Assembly (NCBI GenBank): GCA_025963425.1
Contig: JAOPUQ010000083.1
Coordinates: 1-5,829 of the forward strand
Direction of reading: 5' to 3'
DNA: 5,829 nt
Origin: Modestobacter sp.
GTDB taxonomy: Bacteria > Actinomycetota > Actinomycetes > Mycobacteriales > Geodermatophilaceae
Part shown: in pieces, positions 1 to 5,708 of the stretch
Layout of the letters: every line of letters starts with the position of its first letter
How positions within the stretch are numbered: position 1 is the stretch's first letter
Program-made: the position numbers and the translations under genes
The notes under the pieces: generated by a model
What the model saw: only the letters and a program-made list of their open reading frames with translations
What the model was told of the DNA's origin: nothing
Database searches by the model: none

Positions 1-488
1 CCGACTTCGTGGCCGCTCTGGGCACCCTGGGCCTGACGCCCGGGTTCGTCGGCGGAGCGACGCTGACCGATGGCACCCTGGGCTTCCCGATCACCGGCGG
101 CACCGTCACGCTCTACGACAAGGACTCCGGCTACCGCCCGTGGGTCCAGGGCGTCATCCTCCACGAGGGCAGCGGCTTCAGCCTCACCGCCGGCGGCACG
201 ACGGTCGAGCTGACCAACTTCACCGTCGACCCCGGCAAGCCCGCGCGTCTGTTCGGAGACGTCACCGTCAACGGCGAGCTCGCCGTCCCGAGCGCTCCGC
301 TGTTCAACCTGGACGGCAGCACGCTCGAGCCGCTGAGCATGGACGCCGACGGCTCCGCCGTCCTCCAGGGCACCGGCGTGAAGCTCTCCGACGAGGCCGC
401 CGCGCTGCTGAACCAGACGTTCGGCACCGACGCCCTGGCCGGTGGCCTGCTCATCGGCATCGCGACGATCACGGTCCAGACCGCCTGA
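1..488 (+). CDS. 3' end of a probable secreted HtaA-like protein (5' truncated)
   Basis: An open frame runs in from the left edge (first full codon at base 3) and stops with TGA at 486-488, leaving 161 residues; the true start lies outside the window. The visible part has no cysteine and no membrane helix. It is rich in Gly, Thr, Leu and Val in short alternating stretches typical of beta-sandwich exported proteins. The core reads FPITGG (about residue 27), then SLTAGGTTVELTNFTVDPG (about 60-78), LFNLDGS (about 101) and a closing LNQTFGTDALAGGLLIGIATITV near the end (written here as one family hallmark; it spans roughly residues 137-158). From memory, this order matches a domain repeated in secreted actinobacterial proteins related to HtaA-type haem-binding modules. 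Haem binding is not shown here. A strong hairpin terminator follows 17 bp after the stop, so this is the last gene of its transcript. Coding is certain; the family call is moderate. Confidence 0.72.
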   Translation, partial: DFVAALGTLGLTPGFVGGATLTDGTLGFPITGGTVTLYDKDSGYRPWVQGVILHEGSGFSLTAGGTTVELTNFTVDPGKPARLFGDVTVNGELAVPSAPLFNLDGSTLEPLSMDADGSAVLQGTGVKLSDEAAALLNQTFGTDALAGGLLIGIATITVQTA

Positions 489-505
489 TCCGGTTCCGCC
501 GCTGC

Positions 506-544
506 GGCCCGGAGGCCCTCCCCCGCAGGGAGGGTCTCCGGGCC
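506..544 (+). terminator. Strong hairpin terminator after the secreted-protein gene
   Basis: Bases 506-522 pair with 528-544 to give a 17-bp stem with a single G-T pair (515/535) and a 5-base loop. There is no T tract, which is common for terminators in high-GC actinobacteria. It begins 17 bp past the upstream stop and ends well before the ribosome binding site of the next gene, so it separates the two transcripts. Confidence 0.85.
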
Positions 545-602
545 TCCGTCGTCCCCGTCGGGGAACACCTGGCGAGCGACCGGTGCTCTGCAGGCGACGA
601 TC

Positions 603-608
603 GGAAGG
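603..608 (+). promoter_or_regulatory. Ribosome binding site of the luciferase-like gene
   Basis: GGAAGG sits 8 bases before ATG 617 and decides this start over the in-frame GTG at 608, which would leave no room for a binding site. Confidence 0.6.
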
Positions 609-616
609 TGGACGGC

Positions 617-1660
617 ATGCAGGGCGACAACTCCCACGGCAAGCGGATCGGGTTCCTGTCCTTCGGGCACTGGCAACCCGTTCCCGGATCGCAGGTGCGG
701 ACGGCGCGGGATGCCCTGGTGCAGAGCGTGGAGCTGGCGGTGGCCGCCGAGGAGCTGGGCGTCGACGGCGCGTACGTCCGTGTCCACCACTTCGCCCGGC
801 AGCTCGCCTCACCGTTCCCGCTGCTGTCGGCGATGGCCGCCCGCACCAGCCGCATCGAGGTCGGCACCGGCGTCGTCGACATGCGGTACGAGAACCCGCT
901 GTACATGGCCGAGGAGGCCGCGGCGACCGACCTGCTCAGCGACGGCCGGCTGCAGCTCGGGGTGAGTCGGGGGTCACCGGAGACGGCCCTGCGCGGCGCG
1001 GAGACCTTCGGGTATGTGCCGGCCGAAGGCAGCGACGACGCGACGATGGCCCGGGAGCACACCGCCCTGTTCCTCTCCGCCGTCTCCGGTGCCGCGGTCG
1101 CCCGGACCGACCCGCGGATGTCCGGCGGGGTCAGCGGCCGGCTGGCCATCCAGCCGCAGTCGCCGGGTCTGCGGGACCGGATCTGGTGGGGGTCGGGCAC
1201 CCGTGCCACGGCGATCTGGACCGCCGAGCAGGGCATGAACCTGATGAGCTCCACGCTGCTCAGCGAGGACACCGGTGTGCCCTTCGACGAACTGCAGGCC
1301 GAGCAGATCAGCCGGTACCGGGCCGCCTGGGCCGACGCCGGGTGGGAGCGCGAGCCGCGGGTGTCGGTGAGCCGCAGCGTCATGCCGATCACCAGCGACC
1401 TGGACCGGCAGTACTTCGGCAGCGAGACCGGCGAGGACCAGGTCGGCTACCTGGAGGGGGCGCGGTCACGGTTCGGCAAGAGCTACGCGGGGGAGCCCGA
1501 CCGGCTCGCCGAGGAGCTGTCGAAGGACGCCGCCGTCCGCGAGGCCGACACCCTGCTGCTCACCGTGCCCAACATGCTGGGCGTCGACTACAACGCCCGC
1601 CTGCTGGAGACGATCGTGGCCCACGTGGCGCCGGCGATCGGCTGGACCCGGTCGGAGTAG
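617..1660 (+). CDS. LLM class (luciferase-like) flavin-dependent oxidoreductase
   Basis: This encodes a 347-residue cytoplasmic enzyme of the bacterial luciferase-like monooxygenase superfamily, TIM-barrel proteins that use reduced FMN or F420 to oxidise organic substrates. The N-terminal strand IGFLSFGHW (11-19) opens the barrel. AAEELGVDGAYVRVHHFA (43-60) carries the family's paired-histidine segment, followed by SPFPLLSAMAARTSRIEVGTG (65-85). Next come the NPLYMAEEAAATDLLSDGRLQLGVSRG region (93-119) and a WWGSGTRATA phosphate/flavin-side loop (190-199). Length fits the family (about 320-370). ATG 617 is chosen because GGAAGG (603-608) lies 8 bases upstream; an in-frame GTG at 608 overlaps that site and is less likely. 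The open frame extends further upstream through the terminator, but that part is not coding. The gene stands alone behind a terminator. Substrate and choice of FMN or F420 cannot be read from the sequence. Confidence 0.9.
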   Translation: MQGDNSHGKRIGFLSFGHWQPVPGSQVRTARDALVQSVELAVAAEELGVDGAYVRVHHFARQLASPFPLLSAMAARTSRIEVGTGVVDMRYENPLYMAEEAAATDLLSDGRLQLGVSRGSPETALRGAETFGYVPAEGSDDATMAREHTALFLSAVSGAAVARTDPRMSGGVSGRLAIQPQSPGLRDRIWWGSGTRATAIWTAEQGMNLMSSTLLSEDTGVPFDELQAEQISRYRAAWADAGWEREPRVSVSRSVMPITSDLDRQYFGSETGEDQVGYLEGARSRFGKSYAGEPDRLAEELSKDAAVREADTLLLTVPNMLGVDYNARLLETIVAHVAPAIGWTRSE

Positions 1661-1738
1661 CCGCTCTCGTCAGCCGCCGGGGGTACACGGTGCGTCCGAT
1701 CCGGCCCGTGGCCTGCGACTTCGGCCATGCTGCGGGCG

Positions 1739-1953
1739 ATGACCCCGGATGACGAGCAGCGGTGGGCCGAGGCCCCGTCGGTCCTGGACCGCGACCCCAC
1801 GCCTTCGGCCGGCCGGCGGATCCGCCGGTGGCAGCGGGGCGCTGGACGCTCGTCGCGGCGCTGGTCCTGATTGTGGGCAGGGTCGTCGTCCGGCTGCGGC
1901 GGGTCTACCACGTCGCGGTGGTCTCCCCCCGCCAGCGGGGGCGCCGAGCCTGA
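1739..1953 (+). pseudogene. DUF3040-like small membrane protein, frameshifted
   Basis: From ATG 1739 (or the in-frame ATG 1727) the frame reads MTPDDEQRWAEAPSVLDRDP and then a basic stretch ending near RRIRRWQRG, after which it drifts and stops at TGA 1866-1868. Exactly there, the frame one base back reads RWTLVAALVLIVGRVVVRL, a hydrophobic helix with a basic end, and runs on to TGA 1951-1953. Adding one G to the GGGG run at 1836-1839 joins the two parts into a 71-residue protein. An acidic DDEQ start, a DP motif, a basic linker and a membrane helix match the layout of DUF3040, an actinobacterial family of unknown function. The similarity is by layout and short motifs only. No good ribosome binding site is visible. 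It could be a true pseudogene or a single-base sequence error in a homopolymer. Confidence 0.5.
1926..1941 (+). terminator. Possible small G/C hairpin before the CitE-like gene
   Basis: CCCCCG (1926-1931) pairs with CGGGGG (1936-1941) around a 4-base loop. It lies at the 3' end of the DUF3040-like relic and about 30 bp before the next start. It could end that transcript, but it lies inside the apparent coding sequence and such hairpins arise easily at this GC content. Confidence 0.25.
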
Positions 1954-1969
1954 TGAGAAGAATGGCCCG

Positions 1970-2803
1970 GTGCACAGAGGCAGGAACGTAGAACCCGAGA
2001 TCGCCCGGTCGTGGCTGCTGGTCAACGGCGCCCGGAACGAGTTGTTCGACCCGGCGCACGAGTCGCGCGCCGACCAGGTCGTGCTCGACATCGAGGACGC
2101 CGTCGACCCGGCCCGCAAGCCCGAGGCGCGTACCTCTGTCGCCACGTGGCTGACGGGGCAGAAGCGCGCCTGGGTACGGATCAACGACCGCTCCACCCCG
2201 TTCTGGGCCGACGACGTGGCCGAGCTGGCCGGGCTGCCGGGTCTGGCCGGGGTGATGCTGGCCAAGACCGAGGCCGCCGAGCACGTGACGGAGACCTTCG
2301 ACCGGCTCGGCGGGAACACCCCGGTGCTGGCGCTGGTGGAGTCCGCGCTGGGCATCGAGGAAGCCGTCCGGATCGCCTCGGCCCGGGGCGCCTTCCGGTT
2401 GGCCTTCGGCAGCGGTGACTACCGGCGCGACACCGGCACCAGCGCCGACGACCTGGCGATGGCCTATCCGCGTTCCCGGCTGGTGGTCGCCAGCCGGGTC
2501 GGCGGCCTGCCCGGCCCGATCGACGGCCCGACGGTGAGCACCAGCCACCCGGTGCTGCGCGAGCAGACCGCGGTCACGGTGTCCCTGGGCCTGACCGGCA
2601 AGCTCTGCCTGGACATGGAGCAGCTGCCGGTCATCAATGAGGTGATCAGTCCCGCACCGTCGGACGTAGCGTGGGCGAGGGACTTCCTCGCCGACTTCGA
2701 CGCCCGTGGCCAGGTGATCCGGGACGGCAGTGACCTGCCTCGGCTCGGCCGGGCCCGCAAGATAGAGAAGCTCGCCACCGCCTTCGGCGTCGAGCCCTCC
2801 TGA
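1970..2803 (+). CDS. HpcH/HpaI aldolase / citrate lyase beta-like protein (CitE-like)
   Basis: This encodes a 277-residue cytoplasmic TIM-barrel lyase of the CitE family, whose members cleave or form C-C bonds in CoA esters such as citramalyl- or malyl-CoA using a divalent metal. Family hallmarks appear in order: RSWLLVNGAR (13-22), QVVLDIEDAV (36-45), WVRIND with the CoA/substrate Arg (68-73), GVMLAKTE (94-101), LALVESALGIEEA with the metal-ligand Glu (120-132), FGSGDYRRDTG with the metal-ligand Asp (147-157), SRLVVASRVGGLPGPIDG (169-186) and GKLCLDMEQLPVIN (210-223). In most CitE proteins that last block has an IHP after GK-C; here it is LDM. Length is normal (270-300). The start is uncertain. 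GTG 1970 is the only canonical start near the homologous N-terminus, with a weak GAGAAG upstream. A better AGAGG at 1976-1980 points to a non-canonical GTA at 1988. A terminator hairpin follows. The substrate is not determined. Confidence 0.88.
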   Translation: MHRGRNVEPEIARSWLLVNGARNELFDPAHESRADQVVLDIEDAVDPARKPEARTSVATWLTGQKRAWVRINDRSTPFWADDVAELAGLPGLAGVMLAKTEAAEHVTETFDRLGGNTPVLALVESALGIEEAVRIASARGAFRLAFGSGDYRRDTGTSADDLAMAYPRSRLVVASRVGGLPGPIDGPTVSTSHPVLREQTAVTVSLGLTGKLCLDMEQLPVINEVISPAPSDVAWARDFLADFDARGQVIRDGSDLPRLGRARKIEKLATAFGVEPS

Positions 2804-2817
2804 CCCGGACGTAGGCC

Positions 2818-2851
2818 CCGGGCAGCTGCCGCTCCGGCTGCAGCTGCCCGG
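2818..2851 (+). terminator. Hairpin terminator after the CitE-like gene
   Basis: Bases 2818-2829 pair with 2840-2851 in a perfect 12-bp stem with a 10-base loop, starting 14 bp past the stop codon. There is no T tract. The stem includes the self-complementary CAGCTG core, so alternative pairings exist. Confidence 0.7.
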
Positions 2852-2881
2852 AGGGCCTCGCGCGTTACCAAGCGTGGGCCC

Positions 2882-2886
2882 GGAGG
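2882..2886 (+). promoter_or_regulatory. Ribosome binding site of the frame-split membrane gene
   Basis: GGAGG lies 5 bases before ATG 2892. It is the clearest start signal of the + strand genes and supports the view that the broken gene was once expressed from here. Confidence 0.55.
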
Positions 2887-2891
2887 CGACG

Positions 2892-3499
2892 ATGATCCGC
2901 TTGGCCAGCGAACCGCCGATTCCCAGAAGGCGGGGTTGGCGCGAGGTCCTGTGCGGACCGTGGGGCGTGTCGGTGATGTTGTTCATCATTTCGATCATCG
3001 CCGCTGTGGTAGCTATGGTCTTCGGACCGCGGGCGGTTCTTCGAGCGTGACGAGCTCGTCGATCGTCGCGAGCAGGAGAGAAAGCGTCACGAGAAGGAGC
3101 TCGAGGAGCTCAGCCGGCGGGCGACAGAACGACGCGAGTTTCTTGCAACGGTTGGCGAACCTCCACACCTCGGTTGAATACGCATCGACTCATTCGCGCG
3201 CACGACTCGATCGACACCTACGTCGAACAAGCCCGTCAGCTGATGATGGAGACGTCGAAGCTCTGGGAGATCCATCAGAGGTCGCGCATGAATCGGTGTA
3301 TCAACATGGCAAGCGAGGTGTGATCAAGCGGGACTCGTTACGAGCCCTGCTCGAACAGAATGGCAGCGAACTCACGTGGGTTCGAGAGTTCATCCACGGG
3401 GGATCCGGGCCCAGGCTGCCGGCCGACTACGAGGACGCCCTCGACAAGACCAAGGGTGTCATCAGGGACCACGTGTTCGCTCGGACCTCGGATAGCTAG
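2892..3499 (+). pseudogene. One-helix membrane protein with coiled coil, split over three frames
   Basis: ATG 2892 opens a 52-codon frame (stop TGA 3048-3050) that reads a basic N-terminus RRRGWREVL and then a membrane helix VSVMLFIISIIAAVVAMVF. Protein-like sequence then continues in the next frame from about 3025 as FFERDELVDRREQERKRHEK and on to a stop at 3175-3177; this is a highly charged helix typical of a coiled coil. It moves back to the first frame at about 3165-3320 (DSIDTYVEQARQLMMETSKL, stop 3321-3323). From about 3300 it runs in the third frame as IKRDSLRALLEQNGSELTWV and on to TAG 3497-3499. Each part has G/C-rich third positions only in its own frame. The whole would be about 200 residues: inside-facing tail, membrane anchor, coiled coil, helical C-terminus. 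The last shift is explained by an extra TG in GGTGTG (3317-3322). Family not recognised. At least three indels make a decayed gene likelier than sequence error. Confidence 0.6.
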
Positions 3500-3659
3500 T
3501 GGAGTTCCCTGACGTGCAGTGATGATGCGCAGTGCGGGTGTTCACCTACGTCCGGTCCGGGCGGATGGAAGTGGGTCTGGATTCCCAGGTGCGACTCCCC
3601 TGACCCCCAGGTATGTCCGTGGCGTCCGGAGCCGTCGCTGGGGGATCGACTGGCGATCC
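3500..3659. other. Convergent intergenic gap with a weak inverted repeat
   Basis: This 160-bp gap lies between the ends of the frame-split gene and the lipoprotein gene. CCCCCAG (3604-3610) and CTGGGGG (3638-3644) form a 7-bp inverted repeat with a long 27-base spacer just past the lipoprotein stop, a poor terminator candidate. CCCAGGT occurs twice (near 3586 and 3606). No coding signal is convincing here. Confidence 0.3.
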
Positions 3660-5000
3660 TCACAGGGGGACATGGTTGTAGCGGATGTCCCCGGCGTCGT
3701 CGAGATGCGGACCCACGTCGTACGTGTACCCGAGCACCTGCCCGCCGTCGAGGGTGAACACGTTGGCGTACAGCCATGACACATGGCCGGGACCGGAGTC
3801 CACCAGCCGCTCGGGCGCCGTCCACGCCCCACCATGGGGGCGGCTGGAGTGCCACACGTCGCCGGTGGACTCCGCCGCCCACAGCGCGTGGACGGTGCTG
3901 CCGTGCACCGCGAGCTGCATGGCCGGCCCGTCGTTGCCGGTGTTCTTGTCACTGTTCGCGGCGCTGATGAGCGGGGCCGCGGTGTCGACGACCTGCTCGG
4001 TGCCAACGACACCGTCGGTGATGGACACGGCCCGCGCGCCGCTCGCGGACGCGTACATCGCGGTCACGACCGACGAACCGTCTGTCGTGTACACAATTGG
4101 ATTGGTGACCGCGTTGTAGTCGCGGTTGGCGGTGTTCGTGCCGGTGGTGTCGATTCGGGTCGCCGCCGACAGGGCCCCCGCGGCGGTGAGGGATCGGTAC
4201 AACACCTGCTTGTTGGCGTAGTCGTGGTAAAAGACGTGCGTCACGTCGGTGACAGGGTCCACCACGCACGTGGCACCGGCGAACGAGTCCGTGTCGCTGG
4301 AAATCCTCGTCTTCGTGGTCCAGGAGCCCGCGCTGTCCCGGCGGATGAACGACAACTGCTTGTTGGAGCCCACGAGGGTGTCGGAGAAGAAGACCCACAC
4401 CCGCCCATCGCTGGTGCGCGCAGCGCACGTCCACTGCTGGCTTCCAGCGGACAGGCCGGTGATGCCCCGCTCGTCCGTCGTTTCCCACCTGTCGGGGTTG
4501 GTGGCCGCGTCGCTGGTGTTGAACGTGCTGTACGACACCGTCCCACCATCGGTGTAGACGTAGACGAGGGCCGTGCCCGCCTGCAGGAGCCAGGAGCCTT
4601 CCAGGTCGTTGTCGGTGGGCCGGTTCACCTCGTCGACTTCGACCCACGTGGACCCGCCGTCGCCTGACTTCATCATCCGGGGCGTGTTGTGGTTCGGCTC
4701 CGGCGAGCCGAACTCCTCCACGATCCGGTACAGGTTCCCGTTGCCGTCCGCGTACGGGGGCACGTGGCTCTGGGCTTCGGGTTCGATGCCCTGAATGGTC
4801 CCGGGTAGCGAGCCGAGCTGCGCGGTCCCTTCCACCTGCGAGCCCGTCTCCGCCGCAGCTGGTGGTGCTGCTCCCGGCGACGTGCAGGCGGTGAGCAGCA
4901 CTGCGCTGAAGAACGCCACGAGGGACAGTCGGCGCCCGGGGGTGCGGTGGGTGCACTCGGCCCGGCTCGTGCCCCCGGCGTTACGGATCAGCGACTCCAC
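3660..5000 (-). CDS. Lipoprotein with sialidase/BNR-like beta-propeller
   Basis: Read on the minus strand from GTG 5000, this gives 446 residues. The N-terminus has basic TPGRR (20-24), a hydrophobic stretch LSLVAFFSAVLL (25-36) and a lipobox LTAC with the lipidated Cys at 39. A low-complexity Ala/Pro linker follows, so the protein should be exported and membrane-anchored. The rest (about 80-446) is beta-rich with a clear Asp-box SGDGGSTW (112-119) and degenerate copies such as RPHGGAW (387-393). It also has repeating 'value then readout' blades (SDGRVWVFFSD, DVTHVFYHDY, STVHALWAAE). This is the BNR/sialidase-type beta-propeller fold. Catalytic sialidase residues (Arg triad, FRIP) are not evident, so carbohydrate binding or another hydrolase role is as likely as sialidase activity. 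The frame is open up to ATG 5132, but that extension crosses a tRNA-like fragment and would bury the signal peptide; GTG 5000 is preferred although its GAGGGA is only 3 bases away. GC is lower than in the left-hand genes. Confidence 0.82.
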   Translation of the reverse strand: MESLIRNAGGTSRAECTHRTPGRRLSLVAFFSAVLLTACTSPGAAPPAAAETGSQVEGTAQLGSLPGTIQGIEPEAQSHVPPYADGNGNLYRIVEEFGSPEPNHNTPRMMKSGDGGSTWVEVDEVNRPTDNDLEGSWLLQAGTALVYVYTDGGTVSYSTFNTSDAATNPDRWETTDERGITGLSAGSQQWTCAARTSDGRVWVFFSDTLVGSNKQLSFIRRDSAGSWTTKTRISSDTDSFAGATCVVDPVTDVTHVFYHDYANKQVLYRSLTAAGALSAATRIDTTGTNTANRDYNAVTNPIVYTTDGSSVVTAMYASASGARAVSITDGVVGTEQVVDTAAPLISAANSDKNTGNDGPAMQLAVHGSTVHALWAAESTGDVWHSSRPHGGAWTAPERLVDSGPGHVSWLYANVFTLDGGQVLGYTYDVGPHLDDAGDIRYNHVPL

Positions 5001-5094
5001 GGCTCCCTCATGGAGGGACGTTATCCACTGACCGTGTGCTGCGATCAGGGCCGAAGGACCCTCACGCAGGCAGGCAGCTGCGCAGCTCAGAGCC

Positions 5095-5131
5095 TGGTGG
5101 GCGGGCCCGGCAGGGCTCGGACCTGCGACCA
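5095..5131 (-). other. tRNA 3'-end-like fragment (possible attachment-site relic)
   Basis: On the minus strand, from 5131 down, the sequence holds GCAGG, a 7-base loop TCCGAGC and CCTGC, which form a perfect TpsiC-type arm. CGGGCCC (an acceptor-like 3' strand) follows, then GCCCACCA. A standard T loop would read TTCGAGC, so one conserved position differs, and about four extra bases precede the CCA. No matching 5' acceptor strand, D arm or normal anticodon arm lies upstream, so it is not a complete tRNA. Such 3' fragments are usually left where an integrative element used a tRNA gene as its target. Isotype is not assignable; a Lys-type gene is one possibility because CGGACTCTT lies slightly upstream. 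Confidence 0.42.
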
Positions 5132-5150
5132 AGTGCTCAGCGAAGAGTCC

Positions 5151-5168
5151 GTCGCTGCATGCAGCGAC
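5151..5168. repeat. Perfect 18-bp palindrome
   Basis: GTCGCTGCATGCAGCGAC is fully self-complementary with no loop. Outside it AGTC (5146-5149) and GACT (5171-5174) add four more paired bases after a 1/2-base mismatch. A loop-free palindrome fits a binding site for a dimeric protein or a recombination site better than a hairpin terminator. It lies 20 bp from the tRNA-like fragment and about 150 bp upstream of the lipoprotein start. Confidence 0.6.
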
Positions 5169-5317
5169 ACGACTGTGACCGGTGAGTGACGCGTCCTTGG
5201 CCGGTTTCCCGAGGCGATACCGATTGCGTGCCGGCTCCTTCGGCGACGAGCAGTCCCCCTGTCATTGCGGAACCTAGACGACTGTGAGGTCGAGGTGGGG
5301 ATTGCTGGTCGCGAGGG

Positions 5318-5635
5318 CTACGCGGTTACCGCTGGCTCGGCCGGCGCCTCCCACGTCCCGCGGTACCAAGCAGCAGATCGCGCCGCGTCGCTTTCGGTGG
5401 GACCGGTGACCGGTGAGGCGAACCCGTCCGACCCCCGGTGTCCGAGTGGAACGCCGACGCCGTGCACCCGGTTCCGCAGAGTCTCGGGGTTGATGCCCAG
5501 CTGACCAGCCACCCGGGCCAGCGCCCTGGCACGAGAGGCCAGATCACGCCGCACCTACCGCCATCCGGGTGGCCCGCTCCCGGAGCTCATCGGGGTACTT
5601 CGACGAGGATGAACCCCCGGGTTCGATAGGGGCAT
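5318..5635 (-). pseudogene. IS3-family transposase OrfA remnant
   Basis: On the minus strand the frame at about 5603-5544 reads SKYPDELRERATRMAV and then stops at TGA 5546-5544. One frame over, from about 5554, it continues RRDLASRARALARVAGQLGI, then NPETLRNRVH. Together these match the N-terminal half of IS3-family OrfA proteins: KYP-EL-ERA-RM, the conserved AVEARRDPA segment, and the helix-turn-helix with its LGI-PETLR-WV motif. Two bases appear lost at the conserved Glu after RMAV. The usual Trp of LRNWV is Arg here. Past GHRG the match breaks, with only ESDAARSAA recalling the TTSDAARIAALE that normally leads into the leucine zipper. The leucine zipper, OrfB (the DDE catalytic part) and recognisable terminal inverted repeats are absent. 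No in-frame canonical start was found. It is inactive and probably a fragment. Confidence 0.7.
5406..5417. repeat. 12-base direct repeat, second copy (first at 5175-5186)
   Basis: GTGACCGGTGAG occurs at 5175-5186 and again at 5406-5417 on the same strand, the second copy falling inside the damaged part of the OrfA relic. Within the second copy ACCGGTG is itself repeated in tandem (5402-5415). It may be a duplication left by an insertion or deletion, or chance in GC-rich DNA. Confidence 0.35.
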
Positions 5636-5708
5636 CAGGGATCCCCGGTCCAACTGTTTTGACGACGGACGCTGGTGACGGCGGTCGGTCGCGCGGGGTG
5701 CTCGGCGG

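Larger units (their letters stand above)
5001..5317. other. Gene-free stretch with tRNA-like end and palindrome
   Basis: This 317-bp stretch upstream of the lipoprotein gene has no convincing coding frame on either strand. It holds the tRNA 3'-end-like fragment (5095-5131), the 18-bp palindrome (5151-5168) and one copy of a 12-base repeat (5175-5186). The promoter of the lipoprotein gene should lie here, but no clear -35/-10 pair was found. Confidence 0.5.

Noticed and set aside
552..564. Small TCCCC/GGGGA hairpin upstream of the luciferase-like gene
   Set aside because: Five pairs with a 3-base loop, expected often by chance at this GC content and adjacent to a much stronger terminator.
140..616. 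Upstream extension of the luciferase-like frame to an ATG at 140
   Set aside because: It overlaps the real secreted-protein gene and the terminator, gives an Arg/Pro-rich shadow sequence, and the family N-terminus fits ATG 617.
1588..2998. Long minus-strand open frames opposite the CitE-like gene
   Set aside because: Their products are Arg/Gly/Pro/Ser-rich shadows of a clearly recognised + strand gene.
2936..3499. Single 187-residue + strand frame as one intact gene
   Set aside because: Only its last part reads like protein; the first two thirds is Ser/Arg-rich shadow while the true signal is in the other two frames.
3783..4667. Long + strand frame opposite the lipoprotein gene
   Set aside because: Val/Gly/Arg-rich shadow; the minus strand has a signal peptide, lipobox and Asp-box.
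5020..5055. Possible minus-strand promoter with GGATAACGT as -10
   Set aside because: No believable -35 at proper spacing; too weak in GC-rich DNA to report.
4947..5189. + strand frame containing GGPGRARTCDQ
   Set aside because: This kind of peptide is a known false translation of tRNA 3' ends; it supports the tRNA-like fragment rather than a gene.
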